Shown here piece by piece: positions 55,007 to 64,000 of a DNA stretch of 64,000 bases. Each line of letters starts with the position of its first letter. The first letter of the stretch is position 1. A program made the position numbers and the translations under genes. The notes under the pieces are model-generated. The model ran no database searches. It worked only from the letters and a program-made list of their open reading frames with translations, and was not told where the DNA came from. Source of the DNA: Lentinula raphanica (lineage: Eukaryota; Basidiomycota; Agaricomycetes; Agaricales; Omphalotaceae); assembly GCA_027919835.1 (NCBI GenBank), contig JANVFP010000041.1, positions 357,271-421,270 of the forward strand. The letters are read 5' to 3'.

Positions 55007-57120
55007 TTGTCTTGTGTTGTAGTGCTTCCAAGCATCTGTAATTTGCGTTTATGATTGCTGGTACTGTAGTGGTAAGAGCGAGAGCGAGAGTCGAGGTTCC
55101 CACGCTCCAGCTATTCTGCTTTGACCACTGGAATGATGAGGTCTGAGGTCTCTACTAGTACTCCCATCCGCTCTTTGACCTTTTACACCGATTCCTCAAA
55201 CTCAAAGAAGCGATTGTTCTTCACTTTTCCTCATGAGGATGGCACTGGCGACACAGGCCAGATACATACTGTCCACTGAGGATGCATTCTGCTCTGTTCC
55301 AATAGCTTCAATGGGGAACCTAGGTACCATGGTTGTTTGGGTCCAATGTGCCTGTGATTGTAATCTATGTTGTTGCACAACTTGATGCAACCTTGAACCA
55401 GTGGGTGAGGAAAGAACTTGTCATGAAGCCTCATGAAACTCAGTTTCTGGGACTCAATTCATGTCTTTGAGCAGACATCCTTGAAGAGATGCAAGGGATT
55501 TGTGGGACAGGATCACACATGTGTTCTCAACTATCTATACAAATTCCAATATCTAATGCTCATCATTGTGGAATATGGGAAAATTAGACATAAGGAGAGT
55601 GCCACATTGCTGACATATTTTTCCAGATTGTAAACCATATCTTATGCAAAATGTTGCCTAGATTTTACACTTTTTCTTATTAATATGAATTTCAAGTGGG
55701 GGTACTCAATCAGCTGCACTTATGAATTTGTATTTCTCATTGTACAGAAATTTCAAGTTGTTAAGTTGATGCTACAGCTCAGTGGATGCCAATTAGCAAA
55801 ACAGGGTGCTGCTGGACAGAGTCTGTTGAATGTGTCCAGCACCTATTTATTGCTGCACAGCTCTGCTGCCTGCAGCACCATTCAATTCTGGCATGGCACT
55901 AATTGGCTTGTGCTTAGCCCTACTCAAATATTCTTAGAAATTCTCATCATATCACAATTATATGGCTTATGGTTTATGTCTGTGGAGAATTCATTTTTTC
56001 AAGTTTTTTCAAGTGAGAAAAGAGAAAAAAAAAGAAAGAAGAGAGGGGATTATTGTAATCAAGTCTCACCTTCTGGATCTCTTTTTTCGAAGTAGAATCC
56101 ACTCAAATTCTCAAAATTTTGAGGTTTGGCTTATCCGAAATCAAGACCGTTTTAGGTATATCAACGTCGCGCGAGGCTTATCTCTTTTTGGGCAACTGCC
56201 CCATTTGACATAAGCCCCAGCCAATGATTTTCAAGATGTCGTGAGAGTTTCTTCCTGAGCGCGCTGAGCTGTCATGCCGAAGACCGGCAATCTACTGATC
56301 TCTGATAATATGTCAGTGATAAGATAGATAAGATTGATTTAGTAAGTAATCGGCTGACTCGGCCTCGGGCTTTCTTCCCTTGGCGTTCAATCCATTTTTT
56401 CGAGTCTTATTCTTCATGACATGACAAAATTTGATAGTAGAAGCTCAAAATTAGACAGTAGGATGATAAACTAGTAAAATTTGTTCAAGCTCTAATTTTC
56501 TAGGTTCTACACCAGCCTCAAGTGAATGAAAACTGCTCTATGCAGGCCGTGCGACCTTAGGATGGGTTAGTCATGGGAAAAGTCATGTGCATTGGTTTAT
56601 GTCCAAATTGGGACATAAGCCTCCACGGACATAGCCCATGAACCAATTATATTGACTGAATGTATTGAGTGCTGTCCAGCATCCATTCCATGCTGGACAG
56701 CACTGTACAGCACAATACAATACTGGAAGTGCTGGGGAGCAAAATCCAGGTTTTGCTGATTAGTATAGTTACAGATAGTTACATACAGTCATATACTGTT
56801 TGTACTCATTTCAGAATCTTATATAAACTTGTATCCATATATGAGTTATTCTTAGTGTGCATGCATGGAACTACTCTAGTTGGATTCCCACAAAATCAGC
56901 TCAGCTGATAGATGTACTCTTCCAGCTCAGTTGATAGACATACTCTTTAGATATGTTCAACAGTATAAGTATATAAGTTCCTTTCAGGATTGAGGATTGA
57001 GAACAGTCGAAGGCCAAACTTGACCACTACCGTTGGTGCATCCTTTTTTGGTTTTTTGCTGTTATTTTCCAAAGTTACAATTTCAGCTCTTGGCACAAAA
57101 AACACAGCATAGTCATAGCT
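55007..57120. other. AT-rich gene-poor stretch with transposon-like debris
   Basis: No exon chain could be built. Plus- and minus-strand frames at 55200-55640 and 55685-56095 are AT-rich and have no recognised domain; they may be relics. Several short inverted repeats occur: 'ttatgtcc'/'ggacataa' near 56589-56612, and the hairpin listed at 56669. Repeated CTGTACAG and GCTGGACAGC words resemble element ends. Confidence 0.4.
56669..56703. repeat. Perfect 14-bp inverted repeat (hairpin)
   Basis: GTGCTGTCCAGCAT (56669-56682), a 7-bp spacer, then its exact reverse complement (56690-56703). CTGTACAG words follow it. Could be a transposon end or footprint. Confidence 0.6.
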
Positions 57121-58719
57121 ATGGCAGAAGCAGACCAAGCAGCAGGGCTCTCTCTTTCAGAGTCCTCCTTCCTTTCAATTGTCTGTGAAGGTATTTTTCA
57201 TGGTAAGTGAGCAATACAAGTGTCATCAATATCAACTGTAAAATGTATTCACCAATTTTCATTATTTCTCCAGGAATATACACTACTATATTCTGCAGTG
57301 CAATGTATCTTCTCTTGTGAGTGTCTTAGTCTTGGTGCTCTTCTGCCAGTATTGTAGTAAATTATGAACTGCATTTTGATTACATGGGGAAACAGACAGA
57401 AGAGAAGACGGAAAGGACTGACAAATAGAATCATGACAACTCTGACAGTGTTCATGTATATCATGTCCACCATCCATTTTGCACTCTCACTTCGCCTGAA
57501 CCTGATAGCATTGTTCAAACAAAAAGCAGCAGATGGAAGGGAGAGTTTGTATGATAATAAAGGGTCTCCATTGTATGTTGGTCAAGTAGCAATTGAGGTT
57601 GTCAATGTAAGAGTTTTGATTCTTATGTTGTAGGGATTTCACTCTTACTTATAATGATTGTTTGTTTTTAATGTATAGTGTGTCTTAGGTGACTCAATTG
57701 TGATATGGAGAACATGGGTGCTTTGGGCTAGAAATTGGAAGATGATTTATTTGCCATGCATTCTTATGCTTGGCAGCTTCAGTGAGCTTTTATGAATTTC
57801 TAGAACTGATTCTAACCAGTGATTTGAATCCTATGGGATGATGATTCAGTTTCAGGAAGTATCCTGGTGTATGAGTTTTCACTCTCACCTCCTAGTCAAC
57901 CTAATTTCAGTAATATCATAACAATCTGGTTCTCAGCTTTTGGAGGATTCAGTTTTTTCACAAATCTATATGCTGTTGTTGTTCTTTTGATTAAAACATG
58001 GTGTGTTAACTGACTGTCCACTATTTTTCAACTCATTTTAGAGTCTCATGTAGAATCCTTGTTTTTTCTTCTTCAGGCTACACCATAAAAAAATGAGACG
58101 GCTGTGCATTGATGTTATTATCAATGGACCTTGGTTCTATAGTGCATTATGCATGATCATTGAAACTGGTAGTATTTATTGTGTGGCTGTGGTGAGTATA
58201 AATTTTTCTGCTACTACTGTACTATGTGGATAATAAGAGACAATATGATGAACCTCTTCTGTTGACAGATTCTGGTCATCATTCTCTTTGCCCAATCAAG
58301 TAATGTTGTCATCATTGTTGCTGATATGATTGCACATCTCACGGTAGGTCTTTGATTTCTAAAGGTCAATAAGGGAACATTACTGATGAACAAATGATTG
58401 GTGTACCCATTACTCATTAAACTCCTTGTAGGGCATCTATCCAACTGTTATTATTGTCCTGGTATGTTTGAAGATGACACAGCATGATGAGATGACACGT
58501 AAAGAAGCTACACTTGCTACAATGCAGTTCACTAGGGGAGATCAAGTTCAACTCACTGGGGGCACTTTGATAAGTGTCATGAGTATGAATGAGTTTGAGG
58601 GAAATCAGAACCAGAATTATACTAGTATGAAAAGCCCTGCATTAGGCACTGGGTCGATGGGATTTGTTATGGATAGACTGGGCGGACATGTGGAATCAGA
58701 GCCAGTATCATTATCATAA
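57121..58719 (+). CDS. Multi-pass (likely 7-TM) membrane protein of the Agaricomycete expansion type
   Basis: ATG at 57121; about nine exons. Hydrophobic helices alternate with short loops: GIYTTIFCSAMYLLL, then after a basic loop (QKRRRKGL) IMTTLTVFMYIMSTIHFALS, then NCVLGDSIVIWRTWVLWARN, a hallmark of this family, then the further segments IIWFSAFGGFSFFTNLYAVV-like, GPWFYSALCMIIETGSIYCV and VILVIILFAQSSNVVIIV. The C-terminal cytosolic tail is Met/Thr/Gly-rich. Related proteins are present in large numbers in mushroom genomes and are sometimes called GPCR-like; ligand and role are unknown. The AT-rich codon use of this gene matches its surroundings. Confidence 0.72.
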
Positions 58720-60050
58720 GATGAGGCTGGCCTGAGAAGTTATGATTATAATATTGACTCAGAGGGATTTCCCCCTTCTCAGTAAAAACTATGAAATATG
58801 CTAATAGACTCTAGAAATATCAGTCAATGATGTTGGTGATGTTGTGAGTAGGGAATCCCCTGAGCTCACAGGTTGAGCATTATTTGTTCAATACAACTTC
58901 CTTCACCATTGCCACTGGTTATTTACTACCTACAGAGTTCAGACCATATTATATTTTTGCCATGCTCTGTCTGTCATTTTACTACTACTGTACTTGTGGT
59001 TAATGTTCATACCTATTCCAACTTCAAGTTGAAAATGCCTTGAGGTTCCTTGCAAACTTGCCTTCAGAATGTGCTATGAATATATGAAAGCCAACATGCT
59101 GGATACTGTAATGAATCAAATCATATCCTCTCACATGACACTATGAGTCAAACCAGGCCATTGTTGAAGAAGGGATTCATCATCAGAGCCTTTTCTAAAG
59201 AGCAGTAGAAAAAAAGGAACAGCCTCCAATTGCCCTCCAAGTGTTGTTGGGAGAGGAGGGATAAACGGATAGGGTACAAAATCTATCAGCCACAATATAT
59301 CTATTTTCCTTATCAACTTACCTATGCCCAAAATATCAATCAGACATCCTGCAGAACTTATCGTAGTTGTGACAGCTTACACAGCCACCATCCACAACTC
59401 CAACACTTTTCCTTGAGCCAAGCAACTAGCTCAGACCAACCAGCAAACAAATCTTCATCATCACTCCTTCAAACAGCATCAAAATCAACCTCATCAGCTC
59501 TCCCCGGAGTCTTTAATCCTCCAGCATAACTAACATTCATGGGGCACCTGTTTCTGGCCAAGACTATGGTGGATCCATCTTGGGAGATGAAGTTGAAAGG
59601 AAAAAATGGGGTAATCATCATTGTTGGGTCATCATAGCATTGTCGCTTCATTTCTACCATTGTCAAAGTAGAAATTGTCAAAATTCATCAGCATATGCCA
59701 TCTTGAGGCATCTACTCTTTATTGTCATCCTGGGTGTTCTTGGAACCCATCAATTAACACCAACCACTTGATTTGGCTCAAGCAAAGGCCTCAAACAGTG
59801 TCATAAGGAAAAGAGTTTGGTGTGATCCAAAATGGTAAAGAAACAACGGCTGACACCCAGAATCAGCAGCTTACAGCAATGACAGCATCATCAACAGTGA
59901 GGAGCTTCAAGATCTTCAGGCTCCAGCCAACCTGTTATTTATTGTCTGGTGATGGCAAGTTCCATTTATGTTGGAGAAGGAATTCGTCATTGGAGCCTAA
60001 GCCTTGTAATGACATTAATCTGAAATCACCTCTCTGTATCTGAATCTCAG
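58720..60050. other. AT-rich intergenic stretch, no gene supported
   Basis: Short plus-strand frames (for example 59580-59771, 59822-60043) lack family features and splice partners. Composition shifts to a more GC-balanced, GATC-rich type at about 60.05 kb, where the next retroelement may begin. Confidence 0.4.
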
Positions 60051-62212
60051 CACAAAGGATCCGGTAATACACCCATTTTGCGTGCAGGCATGCAATGGCC
60101 TAATTTTAACGATTAGAGCCTTGTAGAGTACCAAAGGACTGTAGTGAGCCCGAGCTGACAGTCAAACTTGTATCATGTTAATGCCAGGACGTCAGATCCA
60201 GACAGGAAAACACATCCTGACGAATAATAAGAGTTTACACTCGAGTCCCTTGGTCGGGGAGTCCTTCAAGACAAAGCCACCTCTGATATGAGCTATCAAG
60301 GGATTATCAACTTAGTTTTCAACGCCTAACGGCCAACTGAGTATGATACTGCACCGAGACGAGCTTAGAACCAATAGATCTATTCGTATTACCAGTGGGG
60401 ATGGATTATTCAAGGCCCAGACTCGACAGATCTGTTCACTTAGATCGAGTTTCGGGATGGATCAGGTCGCAGGAATGTGACTAAACGGAGAAACAACCAA
60501 AGTGTATCATCCCAGTTACATGTGGACGTTTCCTAAATGGGAAATAGACGCCTGAGATGTACAGCTTTGACCAGGAGTGTTGCAAGGGTAGATCTTTCGA
60601 CTTCACCATTGTTAAACCTCTGGATCTATTCGATATATGCATATCGTTGGAAAGCTAGAAGCCAAACGAACCTATTGGGACAGGTTTCCCCCCTTTATAT
60701 GTACTCCCATTCAGTTGGAGAGGCATACAACCGTTCACATAGCGGAATCAAATGAGGAAACGTTTGAGTTACCTGTGCAGGAGCTTATCCGTGCCCTTTA
60801 ACCACCAGCATGTGGATGGACGCACAGACCAGGTCCGGATTCGAAGGTCAGGCAACTAGATCTCGACGAAGGACCACCAGAAATGGACATTTTACTTGTT
60901 TTTATCCTTTTTACTCTCTGTTTCTCTGGTGTTTGTATCGTTTCTCGTCCTATCTTTCCTTATTTGTATCAGATCTCGGACTCCGTTCTCTCAAATCTAT
61001 AGATCTATTCCATAAAATAGTAAATTGGCTACAGATCTCTTCGTAGAAGTACTTAAGGACGTAGCCTACAAAAATATATTCAGGTTTTGTGCCCAGTTTC
61101 TCTGACTAGCTAACCTTTGCTCTCATACGTGAGGAGTAAAGGCTTTGTAAGCCGGGCGGTCTTCGAAAGTGGTCGTGAAATTCTCATCTCGTTAGGCCCG
61201 ATATCTTGTCAGTTGATAAAGTCTCAGCTAGATTTGAATCGAAGGTAGACTCCTATCGTGGAGATACAGAGGGCTTGGTTCTCGGTTGTTCCAAGTGAGC
61301 GTTCAGAGTTTCGGTGGCTCTGTTCAAGCAGACGTGTGGTGATCAGTGATCCATACAAGCTGTGAAGGTTTCCTGTGATCGGTGATCAGTAGATCTTCAA
61401 CCTGGTTCTGATAGTATTTGTGTGGTCATAAAGTCTGATCTATACGAGTCTCTCGTTCCTTGTAAACCCTTTGAGTGGATCACTCACCCCCTTCGAGTCC
61501 AGATCAAAAGATCTGTACTTCCGTGTCACTTCGCTCTGTTGACCTGTATTGCGGATCCAGTAGATCTTTTAAGACTACCAGTTCGTTCTAAGGTATAAGA
61601 TCGTGCGGAATCTCTGACAACGCCCCACACCTCGCTTAAATACATTTGACAAACGACATAAGAAGTATATTGGTGATCAGTGTTCAGTGATAAAGTCACT
61701 AGGTCATTAGATCTATCCAACGAAGCATTAAATTGCACCCTTCATATCCTCGTTATCTGGAGCCCACCGCGAGGGGTGGAATCTATATTTTGGAACGAGC
61801 TCGAGAGATCTATCGATTTCTCAAACCATTGCCTTAGGTCGAACTTTGTTTGATCTTAAAAATAGCTCCAAGGGAGTCTCGGACGTCGAAGAACGCAGGT
61901 TCTTTAGATTACTTTGATCCAGAGGTGCAAGCCCCGGATAAAAGAAAACGTGTTACAAAGAAGCCTACGGTTCCTGTCTACGATCCGAAGAACCTCGGAC
62001 GAGCAAAGAGCAATCCAGATAACGGGACTGCTGCTAGATCTGCTTCTGAAGTTCCAAGAACGAACAGATCTGGTGTAGTGCAAGGAAGCAGTAGACGTCA
62101 GGCAGTTACTGCTGAACCAGTCGATTTGACTAGTTTGAATCCTACATTACCAAACTCTATTTCTTTTGACTTGCAACGTATCGTGTTTGGGAACAGAATA
62201 CCAAATATAACG
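60051..62212 (+). other. Leader/possible 5' LTR region of second retroelement
   Basis: Non-coding sequence before gag. The LTR edges cannot be fixed because the matching 3' LTR lies beyond the window. A TGG-starting word at 61753 (TGGAGCCCACCGCGAGG) could be a primer-binding site. GATC words are strikingly frequent (about 27 between 60361 and 61860 by eye, against ~6 expected). The frame 61850-62362 is open but has no in-frame ATG before 62213. Confidence 0.45.
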
Positions 62213-63726
62213 ATGAGTACTACACAAAATGACCAAAATGCACAAGGTGCAAACGAGGCTCCAGTGGATATCCTCAAACTGTGGGACCTCCTGCGTTGTC
62301 TCCTGAAGAGCAAGGGGAATACAACAATGCGAAGTTCCCTGCCACTCATAAAACGGCTATGATCTTGGATCTAGCTGATCCGATCCAAATGCCTGAATGG
62401 ATGAGGTTCTGTCTAACGACGTTCCAAGCCACGGGTGTGACCTCTGAGAAGGTGAAGATGCAAAGGATCTTTGGATGGATGACCCTCCAGACGAAGCAGG
62501 CCTTAGAGCATCTCCCTGGAGCAGAGGAAGGAAAGGAAGATGCAGATCAATTCCTTCGAGCCATGATTGAGCGGTTCCCGTCTATCTTTGGCAAACCCCT
62601 GGGTTCCAAGAAAGCTATGCTGGAATTGGTTCAGAGGTTTCGACCATTGAGAGTCGAGGATGGATCTGAGCTGTTGATCTATTGCATGTTGTTCGAAGTC
62701 GAAGCCAATAAGTTGTTGAAACCGCCTCCGGCGATTGGAAACCATGAATTGGTATCGGTCTTTCTATCAGCATTCAATGGAAACCTGAGGAAAGCTGTCT
62801 CAAAACGAGTTCAGCATCAGGTCCCCAACTCGAAACTTGCGAAACGACGTACGGATGATCCATATACGTTCTCGGAATGGAAAAGTGCTGCAGAGGCTGT
62901 GGCTAGGCAGCCCCCTCTCGAATCACTATACCAGACCTTTACTGGAACGGATGGAGCTGTCCTGAATGCAGAGACCAACTCTAGGGGAGGGATCTATATT
63001 CCGGTAGTGACCCCAGCAGCTGCTAAAGAGGAAACGCCAGATCTGACCCGTTTCTTTGCTACAGACACTAGATCTAGTGTTAAGCAGGAACAGGCAGAGG
63101 ACCATGAACGTGCCTTTGTGGAAAATGTGGACAAATCGTCGTTGATGCTCAAAGAAATGGGGAATCTTAAGACGCGTTTTCAGGATGAACTGACGTCGTT
63201 GCAGCAATTGCTCAATGATGTTAGGGCAGGAAAATCGGATGCTGGAATGCGACCCCAGCCCAGACCTGGCTTTTCTGGTAGTAGTAATCCCGGAACCGGT
63301 GGGCAGGGTCGAGGGATCCTTAATGTAAATCCCCCTCCAGGCCAAGGAATGCCAGATCGAACGTGTTTCTTGTGTCAAGGACCAGATCATATGATGAGTA
63401 ACTGTCCTTTGTTCATGGAACTCCTTGGGAAAGGCTGGGTGATGCCGGAGTCTCAAGGATCCAAACGTCTTAAGCTGAAAGATGGATCTCCGTTACCAAA
63501 TAACTTTGGTCCGGAAACTCGATACCAAAAGATCGTGAAATATGCTCAGAGCAAGAACTGGCCTGTTTTGGCGACGTTATACAATGATCTAATCCCCGAT
63601 GAAGAGGATTATGCAGATCAGTTGGGGGATCCTACTTGGTTGTACCTTGCCAACGTAGTTGAATCTTCCCAGGGGAGATCTAGCAACAATGTTGCAACGG
63701 TGTACAGTAATGAGTCGGGAAACTAG
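62213..63726 (+). CDS. Gag of second LTR-type retroelement
   Basis: Gag-like protein with a zinc knuckle CFLCQGPDHMMSNCPLF (63364-63414). The main frame runs 62281-63726, with capsid-like MPEWMRFCLTTFQATGVTSE, then AMIERFPSIFGKPLGSKKA. It continues into a Gly/Pro-rich stretch before the knuckle and ends VYSNESGN at TAG 63724-63726. Upstream, the ATG at 62213 (MSTTQNDQNAQGANEAPVDI) is in a different frame; joining them needs a one-base shift near 62270, or translation starts at the Met at 62359. Relatives are Ty3/gypsy-type Gag proteins of mushrooms, but the pol type is outside the window. Confidence 0.75.
63717..63723 (+). promoter_or_regulatory. -1 ribosomal frameshift heptamer GGGAAAC
   Basis: Placed in zero frame as G GGA AAC immediately before the gag stop TAG, the exact X XXY YYZ pattern of retroviral slippery sites. 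A -1 slip continues in the open frame LEDPMIESSKG that stays open to the window end. Downstream, TGAGTCG (63740-63746) can pair with CGACTCA (63784-63790), enclosing a GGGAC/GTCCC stem (63752-63756 with 63767-63771). Confidence 0.75.
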
Positions 63727-64000
63727 AGGATCCGATGATTGAGTCGAGCAAGGGACGAAAAACAAGGTCCCAGCTGAAGGACACGACTCATGAGGATGAA
63801 CCTAAGCCCCGTTCATTGAAAACTGTGCCTCCTACTAAGACGAAACGTTTTGATGGAGTGCACATACCCGTAGATCGAAATCACCCAAATTTTAAAAATG
63901 TTGCCAATCAATCCAAATCTGCTCCTGAACCATCCAATTCGAAAGATCTGAACGGAAAATCGAACAGATCCAATCATTCATCAGGGGATGCTTCACTAGG
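63723..64000 (+). CDS. Start of pol in -1 frame (partial)
   Basis: Open from the frameshift site to the end of the window, and including an ATG at 63735. The translated part is a charged linker (KGRKTRSQLKDTTHEDEPK; HIPVDRNHPNFKNVANQSK) with no protease motif yet. Enzymatic domains would lie to the right of the window. Confidence 0.7.

Noticed and set aside
59230..60043. Several 60-100 codon frames in the AT-rich stretch
   Set aside because: Composition and lack of splice structure look like chance or decayed sequence.

Overview
This window is nuclear DNA of a basidiomycete fungus, most likely Agaricomycotina. The signs are: genes split by many short introns of about 50-80 bp, often with few bases between neighbouring genes; fungal families such as homogentisate dioxygenase, type-B carboxylesterase, DUF4604, DUF829/TMEM53, GH11 xylanase and a mushroom-type multi-pass membrane protein; and a large chromodomain Ty3/gypsy retrotransposon. 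All gene models were assembled by eye from reading frames plus GT/AG signals, so exon edges may be off by a few codons.

Region 1-34.9 kb is mainly host genes. A secreted effector-like protein (minus strand, about 1.5-2.9 kb) lies between two diverged direct repeats. It is followed by homogentisate 1,2-dioxygenase, an NTF2-like protein, a secreted carboxylesterase, a Qc-SNARE, a secreted arylsulfotransferase-like protein and a DUF4604 nuclear-type protein. From 16 to 26.3 kb lies a cluster of three divergent gene pairs. Each pair has a single-pass membrane protein on the minus strand and a DUF829 alpha/beta hydrolase on the plus strand. The first two pairs come from a ~3 kb tandem duplication that left a broken DUF829 joined to a broken DUF4604 at 18.66 kb. 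A ~0.5 kb foldback element with 9-bp target repeats sits inside the third pair. Next come a transketolase/dihydroxyacetone-synthase family enzyme, a secreted protein of unknown function and an F-box protein.

Region 34.96-50.43 kb is a nested transposon. A ~3.35 kb DNA element (8-bp target duplication GGTCAAAG, long terminal inverted repeats, a large internal palindrome and a coding minisatellite) was hit 48 bp from its left end by a 12.1 kb Ty3/gypsy chromovirus (minus strand, 348-bp LTRs that differ at one visible base, target duplication CATAC). The chromovirus has Gag with a collagen-like tract and a zinc knuckle, then protease, RT, RNase H, integrase and chromodomain, and an extra 821-codon ORF before the 3' LTR. 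A short hairpin-forming motif of about 16 nt recurs about 15 times in its leader, its inter-ORF gap and its coding linkers.

Region 50.8-64 kb holds an MFS transporter whose start codon is split by an intron, a GH11 xylanase, an AT-rich gene-poor stretch with transposon debris, a multi-pass membrane protein, and the 5' part of a second LTR-type retroelement (plus strand). That element's gag ends in a textbook -1 frameshift heptamer directly before the stop codon and runs into a pol frame that leaves the window.
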